Below, piece after piece: positions 23,075 to 35,066 of a stretch of DNA of 64,000 bases (the stretch's first letter is position 1; every line of letters starts with the position of its first letter). Source of the stretch: Acarospora socialis (Eukaryota > Ascomycota > Lecanoromycetes > Acarosporales > Acarosporaceae); NCBI GenBank assembly GCA_025617375.2, contig JAMYGW020000003.1:1054001-1118000 (forward strand), given 5' to 3'. The position numbers and the translations under genes are program-made. The notes beneath the pieces are model-generated. The model made no database searches. It saw nothing but the letters and a program-made list of their open reading frames with translations, and was not told the DNA's origin.

Positions 23075-24863
23075 ATGGCTGTCGAATACTATCCACAGCT
23101 AACAGTCATTGTGCCTCTCTCTCTCGTTGTTGTGTACTTCGTCTACACTAGGCTCACCTCCAAACCTCTCATCCCCGAGCACGTCCCATGGGTCGGACGA
23201 CGCTCCGAGTTCTTTTCGAGAAGTCGAGCCAATCTCAGAAGCTTCGGACGGGGCCGTGAGCTGCTGGACGATGCTTACTACAAGGTACTTACATTCTCGA
23301 GGTCAAATACCAAGTTGAGAACGTAGCTGAACAGTATCCTAGTTCTCGAAACACGGCTTGAACTGTGTTCTCCCGACATTCCAGGGCGGCGAAGTTCTTA
23401 TTCCTCCTTCGCAGATACCGTGGCTACTCTCCCAACCCGAGCACGTTCTTAACACAAAGGAAGTTCACCGTGACAGCCTCGAGGCCGATTACACGATGCT
23501 GAACCGCAAGATGGTCCGTAGTCCAACCCACGAGGACGTGATTCGGAGGGATCTGACCAGACAGCTGGGAAACTTGACGATGGACATTATGGAGGAACTA
23601 GGTAGTGGTTTTGACCAGTACTGGGGCTTCGACACTGAGAACTGGAAGGAGGCCTGCGTGTATGACAATATGATGAAGATCGTTGCGAGGACTTCGAACC
23701 GGGTTATCGTGGGGCTCCCCCTATGTGAGTGACATGCTACTATACTCATGATGAATCGGAATTGCTGATAGCTATTAGGCCGCGACGAAGATTTCCTGAG
23801 GAGCGTGGCAAGGTTTTCACAAGACATTCCACTCAGCGGTCAAGTCATCAAACTCTTCCCACAATTCTTGAAGCCTATAATCGGACCGATCGCTGTGCTC
23901 CCGAATCGGTACCACCACCGCCAATGTGCCAAACACACCGTTCCGTTAGTAAAGCAAAGAATAGCAGACATGGAGAGGAAGCGACAAGACCCTGACTACA
24001 AGTACGAGGAACCAAACGACTTCCTGACGTGGCAGATCCGCGATGCCTTGAGACGAGGCGATCCATCCGAGCAGACGCCGGAAATGATATCTCGCCGCTT
24101 ACTCGTCGTCAACTTCGCAGCGATTCACACCTCCACTTTCACCGTCACCAATACCCTCATCGACCTGTTCAGCGCTCCCCCGGAGAAGGGCTACCTGGAA
24201 GGCATCCGCGAAGAAGCGCAAAGGGTTCTGAACGAGTACAACGGCGTCTGGACCAAACCCGGCTTGGCCAAGATGATCCGTGTCGACAGCGCCATCCGGG
24301 AGAGCATGCGTCTCTCGGGATTCTCAAGCCGAGGTCTAGTCAGGAAGGTCATCTCCGACGAAGGTGTCACGCTGGAGGACGGCTTGCATCTGAACAAGGG
24401 CACCAACATCGGCCTGTCCGCGTACTCCGTCCATCACGACGAAACCATCTTCGAAGATCCGATGACCTACGACGCCTTCCGCTTCTCCCGACCCCGCGAA
24501 GCCTTCGCCACGTCCCAGGACATCCCCATCGGCGACCTGACCGCCGACGAACAACCCCTCGCAAACGGCACGGCAACGGGAACGGAGAAAGGGGAGAACC
24601 TCACCGAGGTCCTCAAACACAAGAACCTCTCCATGGCCAGCACGGGCGAGACTTTCCTCGCCTTCGGTCACGGCCGCCACGCCTGTCCCGGACGCTTCTT
24701 CGCCGCCAACGAGCTGAAGCTTCTGATCGCTTACATGGTGCTCAATTACGACGTCAAGCCGTTGCCCGTGCGGCCGCGGAATGTCTGGTTCGGTGACACG
24801 GTTCTGCCGCCCATGAAGACTACCGTGCAGGTTCGACGGAGGAAGACCGAGGTTTCGGGCTGA
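23075..24863 (+). CDS. Cytochrome P450 monooxygenase
   Basis: Membrane-anchored heme monooxygenase, spliced from 23075-23284, 23343-23724 and 23779-24863 (558 aa). The N-terminus carries one hydrophobic anchor (LTVIVPLSLVVVYFVY) for the ER face. Near residue 372 is the K-helix ExxR (ESMR). The heme loop is FGHGRHACPGRF, with the axial cysteine at about residue 499. The I-helix region reads NFAAIHTSTFTVTNTLIDLF. This layout and the heme loop resemble the ent-kaurene-oxidase-like group of fungal P450s that act on terpenoid and other secondary metabolites. I cannot assign a CYP family or substrate. No synthase gene sits beside it; neighbours are a MITE-like element upstream and a DUF2434 gene downstream on the other strand. 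Confidence 0.95.
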
Positions 24864-25584
24864 TGGTCCTCGGATCTGGCGATGCTTACAGGATTAGTGG
24901 GATGATAACGGCTTCTTAGCACTGGCGTGCTTGCTTTGCATTCTGGCAGCGAATACACTGGATCGTTCCATAGCTCTAGCTGTTGGCCTGCGTCATATCA
25001 GTGTATCTCCCTACCGACGAGCTTAGATCACTGTCGCTGCCGATTAGGTCGCGGAAATTGCATAGTGTAATGTGTTCTGCTCGTACGAGTAGTTGACAGC
25101 GAAAGTGCCTTGGGGAGGACTGTCAAGTTCTAGAAAACTCCTATCCTTCACCTCGCAAGCTTACGCAGGTTTTATCTGGCCTGGCACTTGCGATGCGCAT
25201 CGCATGCCGCACGCAACCGGTAAAAGCAACAGTCATCGACATTCATGCTTCAAACACACATCAACCTGATGGGCAAACAGTAAACCTACAGCACGGCTAC
25301 TTCGTTCTCATGATCATCTCACATAGACAAACAAGGACTAGAGGACGAATGTATAGGATTGTCATAGACCGACGCCGCCCTGTCCAAATCCGCAACGCTT
25401 CCCTTCCCATATCATATCATCCCACCCCAACGCCCATTTGATCCAGCCAGCAAAGAACACTGATCCGCCATCACTGCCCTCACCTCCAGGAGGACGTGAT
25501 GCAATGTGAGACCGTTCAATCAACTTCGCCAACCTTCTAGAGTAAACGGCACATCCTTCACATAAGCGCTTGCGGGCCACGAGA
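24864..25584. other. Intergenic stretch between convergent genes
   Basis: Lies between the 3' ends of the P450 and DUF2434 genes. No gene was recognised. Confidence 0.5.
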
Positions 25585-27242
25585 CTATATATCCAGCATG
25601 CTGCGCACCTGCTGCGGCCTTGCATCACTCGTCGCCGAGCTCATCGTCCTTACACTCATTGTCCTCCTCGACCTCTCATCACCAATTCCATCACCATCGT
25701 CATCACTACCCCAGCTCCCGCCCGCCACCGGCTTCCGATTCGCCGGCGGCTCCTCCTCCTCGACCGCAGCAGCTTCATCCGAAAACGGATTCTCGTGCTG
25801 TTGCTCTCCCCTCGGCCTCGCAGCCGGCATACTCCCCAACTCGATCGTGCGCTCCAAATTCCTTTGCGTCGCCCTACCACCCCCGATTTCCGTCGTCATG
25901 GCGCGGAGGCGCGACTCCGTCGACAGATGGTTGTCGCCGTGCAGCTTACTCCACCACGACGGCTTCTGATTCAAGCCGAGCTCGGCATCGATGGAGCGGC
26001 CCCGTTCGGCGCGCTGGCGTAGCAGGTCGCGGTCCTCGTTGGGGTCGAGGTAGCCCCAGACGTTGAAGAGCAGGAGGACGAGGAGGGCGGGGCCGTAACC
26101 GAGGCCGTACATCCAGGCCGGGTTGACGTCGTATTTGAGCGGGCTGATGGACCAGAGGAAGGAGGTGGCGATGTCGTAGCCGACGCGCACGCCGGTGAGG
26201 GGGATGATGAGGAGGAATTTGAGAGGCGCGTGGCGGAGGAAGCCGAGGAGGCTGGGGAAGAGGCCCGGATTGCGTGGTTTGTAATAGTGGATGGAGTGCT
26301 GCAGGCAGTAGCAGATCATGCACCACGCCAGAAAGGCGAGGAAGGCGCCGGCTTTGAAGCGCGCGTCGGTGCCGGAGGGCTTGGCGTAGTCGGCGATCTG
26401 CTGGGCCGAACGTTGGTATTCGATGTTGCTCCATGGTCGGGGGATCGTCATGAAGAAATTCTGGAAGATACGTTAGCACGTTCATGCCGGGGAGAGAGGA
26501 CCGAAGGCACTGACCAGCCATGCAAACATGTAGAAGATGAGCGGCATGAAGAACTCTTTCCTTCCTCGCAAGTCATCTTGAGGTATTAGGAATGGATCTC
26601 GGTCGCAGATCTGACGTTCTTGCCACGAGCCCCTACCTCCAGTCAGCGAACCAGGCCCACCTATTGGTATGAGTAGGGTAGATATTACCAGTGCCTGACG
26701 GCCTCCCACACAGCAGCCAACAACCCAGGCATCATCAGGTAGTAAAAGAAGACATTGAGGACAATGGCCAGATTTTGAAGATAATCTCGGTCCACATCGA
26801 CGCTCGTCACCCCACTTATTATCCCGCACGTAGCAACAAAGGTCATCCAGTACCACTGCCACCGCCGGCCAATGGCCCGAAACCTCTTCTCGCTCGGCAG
26901 GAACAGTCGTCCGTGCTTCCGCAGGTTGATCAAGGTAAACATGATGCTGGCCGCGAAGAGGCAGGCAAACGCCACACCCAGACTTCCGCGTTTCGCTATG
27001 CTGTAATACGGAGCGTAACATGACGTGCCGTTGATGAAGGTGCCGTTCCACAGCATGGAGGGTTGGTAGGCGTCGAAGGTGAGATAGCAGCTCGACCCGT
27101 TCGAGAGTGTGCCATTGTCGTAGAGGGTGTAGTTGAAGAAGTTGAGGGCCGTTCGGTTGAAGTGGACGCCGTTGATTAGGACGTCAGTGGAGTTCGCGCC
27201 GGACGGGAATTGGAGGAGCTCGCGGACATTGAATAGAGGCAT
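25585..27242 (-). CDS. DUF2434 family multi-pass membrane protein
   Basis: Fungal membrane protein of unknown function, exons (minus) 27242-26689, 26632-26515 and 26460-25585, 515 aa with phases kept. The N-terminal part is luminal or extracellular in style, with several N-glycosylation sequons (NST, NRT, NYT, NGT, NGS). Membrane helices follow: GVAFACLFAASIMFTLINLR, WYWMTFVATCGIISGV, LAIVLNVFFYYLMMPGLLAAV, FFMPLIFYMFAWL, AGAFLAFLAWCMICYCLQ, FLLIIPLTGV and GPALLVLLLFNVWGYL. The tail is hydrophilic and acidic. The signature block RLFLPSEKRFRAIGRRWQWY is one I associate with DUF2434 (PF10361). It may be a plasma- or internal-membrane protein; no transport motif is visible. Confidence 0.9.
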
Positions 27243-28092
27243 AGTCGGTGATCCCCGGGGCTGCAGATTGTCAAGCTCATGCGGCGTTGGAGACGATCAC
27301 GGGAGCCCTGGTATGGGAAACTTTCGTGTATGCAGAATATAGAACAACGAAGAGATTAAGGAAGAACGGTCGTTGATTAAAACTATGGCTGCATGGAACA
27401 GTGAAGGTATCGAGGTGGTCGGGTTGACTTTTGGCTTTGGCCGTCTCGGGAGGATCGGATGGTGAGAAAATAACGCAGTCGCGAGCACTGGAATCTGTAC
27501 ACAGTATCTTACTCAGCTCTCAGATCACGCGAATAGGATCCGAGCTGTCCTCGAATATACTTACAGGTATTCGAGAATCTCCCCGATTTGATTGCAGCAG
27601 CCCAGTGTGAGTACGTCCGCATTCACATGCGGTCGATGACGAAAAGTTACTTCGAAGAGCAGTAAGCTACTGGTCAGTGCGTCTATCAACCGAACCCTTA
27701 TCTACAGAGGTAGGACTATCATCAAGGAGATCGTCGTACGGAATGACTCGAGAAATCAATCTAACGTCATAAGATCTGTAACAATTCATAATATCTTCGT
27801 ATACAAGGAGCATCACGATATAGTTATTATACTACGGTAGGTGAATAGGACCCAGCATCACCACAACAGTCGAGAAATCCTTGTATCATTGACACGGTCC
27901 ATACAACGTGAAACCTACCGCTTCATCCGTCCCGTAACAGCTAGCTTGCTGCCTGTTGCACGAATCGCGTTGGAGGCGTTTCCTAGTTGCGTCGTGACAA
28001 ACACACAAACTCCTCGCCAAGGACAGCCAAACACAGCCAAACGCCAGTTTCTTAGACTATCTGCCGTGTTGATCATCAAAGTCTCTCGCTCC
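27243..28092. other. Intergenic stretch, no gene seen
   Basis: Separates the DUF2434 gene start from the end of the proline-rich protein gene, both on the minus strand. Open frames (up to 109 codons) are not protein-like. Confidence 0.5.
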
Positions 28093-29962
28093 TTACTCAC
28101 TCGCCCTTCTGATCTCATATCTTCCTCTCAATTCGTCGACCTCCTTTTGCAGCGCGGAGAGATCGGCTAAGATGTCGTTCGCGTTCGTTCCAGACACCGA
28201 GTCAGGCATCTGACTCGATCCTTTAGTTGGCGCCTCAGAATCCTCTGGGTGACACTCTTTGCTGCTCCACCTTAAACCCAAGCTTGACTCAGTTGCGCTT
28301 GGCTTGGGCAGCATGTCGACACGCGTATTATCGAAGCTGCTTTGACTCGAACCTCGGTTCCTTGGTGGCGGAATAGGTGGAGCTTTCGCGACTGATGATG
28401 CAGCAGGTGGTGGTCGATAAGGACGTTTAATACTTGAGATAGAGTGCGTTCGGGTTGGCGGTAGCGGAGGTCTGGTCTGCTGTTTTTCGGGCCTTGTCGA
28501 ACCAGCAACGGTTGAAGTTGAACCAGGGAGCACCGTCCCGCCCAGAATTGAATTATCGGAAGAAGACTGAGCTCGTCCCGGTAGAGTACGGCGTGTGGGT
28601 GGAGGTGGAGGTGTTCTTACATCGGTAACTTGCAGGCTCCCGAGTCCATGAGCAGGGGGTGGTGGAAGTCTGGCGGAGTTGCTTCGAGATAGTATGGGGT
28701 TTGAAGAGCGCAGCTGACTGTGACGTCGAGCCAGCGGAGGTGTTGGGGGTCTTTTCTTCTGCGATATCGATGACGGTGAAGTAGAGCGTAACCTGCTCGA
28801 CGATTCGTCTGGTCTGAAGAAGCCTTGCTGGATGCTTGTCAACTGCTCTGGTTGCTTGCGACTAGGCGGTAGGGGTAAAGGTTTGTTCAGATCAGTTGGT
28901 ATCTGTGATAGCGAATTTGCGTTAGAGGCCTGAACATCGGTTGTGTATCGTCGACTCTCCAGAGTTGTTGATGGCATTGACGAGTCAGCCAACGAGACTT
29001 TCCGAGGCATGCTGCTGTTGAGGGAAGCTTCATAACGAATGTTACTCGGCTGAGGTTCGGGATTTCTGGTAGCGAAGCTTGAAGCTCCTGCAAGCTGTTG
29101 CCGCTCGTCATCGGAGACAGATATCTCATGTGAAGTCCGAGGTGTATCAGTTGCAGCTTCTGTCATAGACTCAAATAAAGATTGTCGAGATATTGAGGAG
29201 GTATCAGTATTGCTGCTGCTGTCACCAAGAATGTTCTGCGGCGTAAGATTCTGGGCAGAAGGAGTCGGAGGAGCGCCGGATACAGTGGTACCCATGTCAC
29301 CAGTCATGATAAGTCTCTTGAACGCATCCACATCCAATGACGCTCTTGTTGTACCGGACCCAGCTCTGCTGAATGCTGTTGGGCGGGCTCTCCGCTTGTC
29401 CGCATCTGCAAAGCCACTTTTTGATGGCTCTCCCCGTTGTACAAGTGACTTTTGAAAATGATCCACCGGGCGTGTTGGATCTATATAATGAGAAGATGCA
29501 GGTACCGTGGAGTTCTGCCGGGTATCATTGAGCGCTTCCTGACCTTCCGAATCTTCGTCTTCCTCCTGGACCTCGGCCTCAAAAGGATTGACATATTGCG
29601 CTTCGTTGAACTCTGAGTTCGAGGGGAACGAAGAGTGCAGCGAGGTGCTTTGGTCGAGATCATACTTGAGTCCACCTGTAGGATCACGATGACCTGTTTC
29701 TGGCGTACCTCTTTGGTCCTGTGATGCTATTGGCGGTGATGCTATACGAACTGTTTTCGTTCCAGAATTTGGCCATATATTCTCTTGGCCAAGAGCTGCA
29801 GTGTGTCAGTACGCCTGGCGATTCAAAGTTTGGGAGAGATTAACCTGGTGTCGGAGGTGAGAAGTGCTCTGCAGATGCAACCGTCTCCACTTGCCCTAGG
29901 TTTTGACTAATTGGACTCGCATTGCTCAATATGCTACGGCGGAAAGGATTTGACCCAGACAT
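28093..29962 (-). CDS. Disordered proline-rich protein (SNPFRR N-terminus)
   Basis: Unrecognised fungal protein of 606 aa, spliced from 29962-29845 and 29795-28093. The model rests on the first exon MSGSNPFRRSILSNASP joining in frame across a 49-nt intron. Most of it is low-complexity Ser/Pro/Thr sequence. Polyproline clusters (PPPPPTRRTLPG, PPLPPTR, PPPAASS, PPIPPPRNRG) could bind SH3 or similar domains. The C-terminus, about 30 residues, is a short coiled coil (ILADLSALQKEVDELRGRYE). An NPFEAE-type NPF motif also occurs, as in endocytic EH-domain ligands. A scaffold role in endocytosis or polarity is possible, but this is inference from motifs only. Confidence 0.85.
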
Positions 29963-30279
29963 AGCGGCCCGGGCAGCAGAGAGCCGTCATGAGAGCTGAA
30001 GATTGTAGGCTGGGAAGGAAGGTAGATGTTCTAAAGTCGCCAAGCCTCTACAAGTATAGCTCGAGCAACTGCAGGGCATCAGCTTTCGGAGTTTACGTGG
30101 TTCCGGTTGCGAGTAAGGTTTCGCTACAATTTCACTAGCGCTGCCTTGCCGACCATGGGATTGGTAAGGTGTCCACTACCTTTAAGGAACCGATGATATT
30201 GTACATGCTGAAGGTCCCTTTTGTTTATGAGTATAGTCTGATACCTCTATAGATATCATGAGCTTATCTAGGGGCGGTT
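29963..30279. other. Short intergenic spacer
   Basis: A 317-bp gap between two minus-strand genes, ECO1 upstream and the proline-rich gene downstream. It must hold the ECO1 3' end and the promoter of the proline-rich gene. No distinct element was recognised. Confidence 0.5.
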
Positions 30280-31586
30280 TCATCGCTCAACATACACATG
30301 CCACCTCTGCGCATCCTCAAACCAGTTCTGCGCCAATAGCCCACCGCTTTCCGTCGGCTGACTGAAAGCAACCATGTCCTTTGGAATCTGTACGCCATAG
30401 ACGAAATTGCGCCTGGCAGTGTCCAGCAATGCTGCCGCAACTCCTTTCCTTCGATACGAGACTGAGGTCCAGATACGAGAGATACCTAAGATGGCTGGCT
30501 TCGCGTTGGGACTGATAGAAATCGACGAGCTTTTGGATATTCCCAGATTCGACTTGCTCGTGTCGGCGTCGTCGTGGTTTTGGTACTCCACCTCGTGCGC
30601 CTTTGAGATTCTTTCAGCGAGACAAAGACCTATGCACTTCTCCCCAGACACGAAGAGGAAGACTTTGAAGCGATCGCCGCAGGACTTGGTCCTCTCGTCT
30701 CCCGCTGATGCTGATACAATGCCATCCAAGTCGTCCTCTGCTCTGTCAGTGGCGTCGGGGACAACCTTTTGACCCCACAGCCTTTCATCCTCAATGTCCA
30801 CGGCCGAAAGTTCCGTATTAACTACCTTTAGAACCCGCCGAGCCTTATTCTTCTCCGCCCTCGAACTCCTTCTGTTAACAACCACCACGAAACCCTGCAC
30901 ATGACCCTCCTGCGCCGTCGCATCCTTCGATGATTCCCAAACTACACTCGACCCATATCTCTTCAAGAAGCCCTTGCCAACATCCACACCGCCAACATTG
31001 GCGACATGGAACTCCTTATGCAGCGCCGCGTCCTGCGCGTTCGACGGAATATACTCCATTCCACACACCTTGCAAGCCGTTCGGATCTCGCCGCCCAGAT
31101 CAATCTGCATTTGCATCAAACGCGCCTTCTTCGCCGGACGCTTTCGGCCTGGGACGGAATTGGTGATATCCTCCAAGGGTCCGACCGCAGTGCGCTTCCG
31201 CTTCAAGAACGAGAACGCAGGCTTCCGGGTTCGCATAAGCGGGGATGGGAGGCGCGGTGGTGGCGAAGATGGCGGCGTGTTGTTCCCTTCTTCGGGCGAG
31301 TCGGAGGAGGTAAGAGCATGCTTGTAGGGCGGCGGACTCGATGGTGCCGTCGATGATGATTCAGTCTTTTCTCCAGCAAGGTTTGTGTATTCTTCGACCA
31401 CCACACCCGTCTCGTCCATTCGTATCCTCTTGTGCGTGAACCCCGCGTCCTCGGTGGCGACGACGCGCTTCTGCTGGCGTGAGTATGTTTTGGTGATTCC
31501 TCTGCCTGCGCGTCAGATCTTTCCACAATACACCAAGAATGTTGTAACACGTACTTCTTGAACGAGTTCGAAATTCCGTAAGGCAT
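30280..31586 (-). CDS. eco1: Sister-chromatid cohesion N-acetyltransferase ECO1
   Basis: Eco1 acetylates cohesin Smc3 in S phase so that sister chromatids stay linked. Exons 31586-31555 (32 nt) and 31501-30280 give 417 aa; the short first exon encodes MPYGISNSFKK. Order of parts: basic N-terminus (KTYSRQQKR), disordered Ser/Pro region, C2H2 finger (CKVCGMEYIPSNAQDAALHKEFH), linker, then the acetyltransferase domain. The acetyl-CoA site reads RRKGVAAALLDTARRNFVYG, preceded by GISRIWTS and followed by AFSQPTESGGLLAQNWF, all hallmarks of Eco1/ESCO. A start at 31419 (MDETG) is also open but would lose the basic motif. It acts in the nucleus. Nothing looks damaged. Confidence 0.95.
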
Positions 31587-32629
31587 GATTGTGATGTAAT
31601 TTATTCCGCAGTGTTTTGCCGGAGATGTTGAGGAGGGCGCTGTGGATTTGCCTTTCTGATTACGAACTTCGACTAAATATGACCGCGGCACGGCACGCGT
31701 CGCGCTGCGAATACGTAGTAATTTACACTAGGCTCAATGTGGGCGAAATTGAAGCCACCAGCACTCAAGTCCTGAGGAAGGAGCACTACGCTTCACAGGT
31801 ATGAAAGAAACCCCGGAAGTGATAGAGTTTATCTACAGAGTCAGTTCTGCTTTGTTGACACAATGTCCCAACCAATGTAGTCTTTGGCTGCCAAAGAGCA
31901 CCACTCGTAGGCCAACAGTATCATCTGCCCTGATCCTGCAACGCAGCCAGCTTATACGCACAAGACTTCTTGTCAAGGCAATACCCAGGGAAACCGCAAC
32001 CTTTCGTTCACAAGCTCGACGATGCATTGATGGACGAGCCAGTGTGTTTACTTGACAATATGTCCGAGTCAGGCGACGCCCTTGCAACAATCGGTATGCA
32101 GAATAGAGTGGTGCTGGTGCTCGATAAGCGCTGAGCCATCCTACCGTTCGCCTGCTCCGCAGTGGACGGTGTCGAGAAAGTTATGTCTCGTTACGTGTCA
32201 GATGAGATGGAGCGCTGTCATTTACCAGCGTTCGGATTGAGTCGTTGGCTGGAAGAGACGATGAGTCTGGAATCGGGTTGGGGAAGCTGCAGTGGGCTGT
32301 TGAAGGTTCCGTAACTGAGAGAAACAGAATTGGTTCGACGCTCTCAACGCCGGCCGTAGGGTCGAGCTCTACGGGCTCAAGGCTTGGTGTCGATGACCTT
32401 ACTTGGCCTGCATTGCCTATTGAGCTCTCGGTACTCGGGCCCCTTGTGCCGACCGACGGTTCGGTGCTGGAGATTCCTGACTTTCTGTTCCGCCTTCGAC
32501 GAGCCCTGGCGAGGTTCGTATCTGACCTGGCCCCTAATTTGGTGCTCTTAGGACTTGTTCTGAGTGCACTCCAGCGTCTTATAATATGCTCTTTAACCGG
32601 CTGGATATATACGGGATGATCTTCGGACC
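31587..32629. other. Intergenic stretch, no certain gene
   Basis: Upstream of ECO1 and downstream of the doubtful minus-strand gene. Long open frames cross it on the minus strand (32181-33404), but their composition (Arg- and Ser-rich, no conserved blocks) looks like a shadow frame. Confidence 0.4.
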
Positions 32630-33962
32630 TTAGGACAGGTTGGAATGAGTACCTGTGGGTGTATGTTGTGCCGTATGCCCACCTATGACTTCCAACTGCA
32701 TTGAACCTGCTGTTGCGCCATATAGGCCGAGCTCCTTGTAATTCTGAAGTTTGAGACAGTGGGCCGGTCGGTGGACTATCAAAGCGCCTGGGCCGACCAT
32801 ATATTCTATCAACTTTTCGCCGCTGGGAAGGTGCTCTGTGTGACATTGTTGTCTCCGTGCTACTGCGGTTACGACGCCGAACGGATGTTGACATAACACG
32901 CTCACTTTTTCTCTCCATCTCTGCTGAGGAATCAGTACTCCAGGCGCGGCGTCTGTTGGGATTTGTTCCCAGTCGCGGTTTTGCTAGGGGCTGTAGTCGT
33001 CGCTGCCTCAAGAACCCTTCGGCATGGCGTTCCTCCCGTGAAGGTGGACTTCTGCAGTCCGGCCAAGCAAGAGCAGGAGAACAATTTCTGGCGTGGTGAC
33101 CTAATGCAGGAGAATTCCGGAAGTACGTGTGTAGCCTTAAGCTACTGATCAACGTTGGATGTGATGAAAGGCCAATCGGGCAGCATCGTTCATGGTAGGA
33201 AGCAGAAGGACGTAAGTATCCTTCGGACTCTGGTGGCAGGGTGAAACACGTAGCTAGTAGCTGGACTGCGATCATAGTGATGAATGCTTGGAAGCGCTCC
33301 CGACCATTGGTGCCATCGAATGTAGCGACTTCTAAGGGTTTCTCGGAAGATGGGAGATGCTGGAGTAAATTTGCCGTGTTAGTACGACATATCCATAAAC
33401 GCAATAGACCATTCCGGTACCCACGTTGCTGTATCCTCGTAGTCGATGAAGCTGACTTGGCTCATGACAGTCTATTATCTCTTTCTGGATGACCTCCCAC
33501 ATTCGAACATCTAGCTGCTTGGCCATCCCGCTTCCGCTTGCAAAGACCATCGTACCAGTACCGTTCTCGTTTGACATGTCCTCGCCCAGAACAATATCCG
33601 CAGCGGGACTAGTAGTAGTGAAGGATGCCCGCAATAGTCTCGTTATATCAGTTGGGTCCTCAAAAGGCATTCTAGCTACATCTTTGCATCGTGTAAGCGG
33701 CATCGTTTCTTCTTCTCCATTGTCTCGAAGCGGTCGCCGAACCACATTATCCAGCATCTTCTGGCTCTCACCTGTCAGCAAAGCCAGCTCTGCAACGGTC
33801 CAGCACCGGTGCTGCCTGCCAAAACACGTCGATTGGTTCGTCAATGGTTGAGTTGTATGGATGTGATATGACAGCAACGCAGATGCGCAAGGACGTAGTA
33901 TGATAAGGATAAGGACTGAAAAAACCTGGGATATAGAAGTATCTCGCTCATAGGGCTCGGAG
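32630..33962 (-). CDS. Hypothetical multi-exon gene (doubtful)
   Basis: Two minus-strand stretches read like protein but no family was recognised. The first, about 33962-33400, begins with a hydrophobic segment (VFSVLILIILRPCASALL) and continues RCWTVAELALLTGESQKMLD and QLHRLRGYSNVG. The last, about 32905-32630, reads LPSGEKLIEYMVGPGALIVH and LQNYKELGLYGATAGSMQLE. They lie in different frames. A candidate intron with a ctaac branch site and acceptor near 33345 follows the first part, but at least one further intron between about 33300 and 32980 would be needed and I cannot place it. The outer ends are the first ATG and the last stop of those stretches. It could also be a decayed gene. Confidence 0.35.
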
Positions 33963-35066
33963 AGACACAAGTGGTAAAGTAGGCGAAGAGGTCATGGAAG
34001 CTGGCCTATCATGATCCGCCTGGAGCAATACTCGCGTAAAGTATATCTGGAAAGTAGGTAGCAAGGATGGAAAGGGGTATAAGACTTGAAGTCCTAAGCT
34101 CAATAGGCGATGTAGCCTCAGTGAAGACTGGAAGGAAGGTGCAATGGTAAACATAAACGCGAATTGTTCGGAGTAAACCAAACTGCAAAGGTGCCAAGTT
34201 TGCACGTAACAATTTCCATTTTACACGGCCATCCTTCCATTGATTGATGCAGCTTGCCAGAGAGCTGTGCTGCTGGGCCCAGACGGTCCTCATTAGTTTC
34301 CGATGCTGTCAGGTGATCGAAGCTTGGTGTTGTCATGAGATTTCCAAGGACGCATGCTGGGTTCTTAGCATTTTACACCGCATTGATACATATTGATGCC
34401 CTGTACCAATGGCGCTTACTATGTCATGCCTCGAAAGAAGACCGCAAGACGATTTTGTCTCCGATTAAGGACGGTTATGACTCGCAACCAGGTAAGCCGC
34501 CGACCAACCAAGACCAACTCAAAAAGGGGATTGGGTGGCGTCGTCCCTAGCTTTGGCAATATGAGATTGTCAGTGATGGTTTGCTTGAGGAGATCATGCC
34601 ATTGAGATCGTATCCAATGGCGGATCGCAGAGGTTCTGAGTGAATGCTGAAAAGGCCGAATTGGGTAGAGCTTGTGGATTTAGGGTAACACAAGCTTTCA
34701 GCCCGCCCGCTACAACGACTCGTCTGACGAATCACACTCTAGTAGGTGCAAGCCAAGCGTTTTTCCTAACAGGACGGATATCGGGCGTTGCGCATATGAG
34801 AAATACATTCCATGCGTACTACGCCCAGCCAATGGGTAGAGTATACAAGTGCATCTACAGAGCACGATAATATACTTGCTCAGACTTGCATTCTCCATTC
34901 GGGCTCGCTACGTCAGCAAGAAAAAGCACGTCCAGGACGAATCGAAGATTTCTAGCGCATAAGCAGGAAGAACAATAGCCACCGAGGGTATAGGCAACCT
35001 TGAAACAATGCAAGAGACTCGAGCCACCATCAACGTGCTATCGCAATCGCGCCGCCATCCACCCAT
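33963..35066. other. Intergenic stretch, no gene seen
   Basis: Separates the doubtful gene from the PARG gene, both on the minus strand. No domain or splice-supported frame was seen. Confidence 0.5.

Noticed and set aside
23075-24863. P450 as part of a secondary-metabolite cluster
   Set aside because: No synthase, dehydrogenase or dedicated transporter sits beside it; the ABC remnant is 7 kb away, broken, and separated by unrelated genes.
32181-33404. A 407-codon open frame on the minus strand
   Set aside because: It is Arg/Ser-rich without conserved blocks, and in its second half another frame (32905-32630) looks far more like protein.
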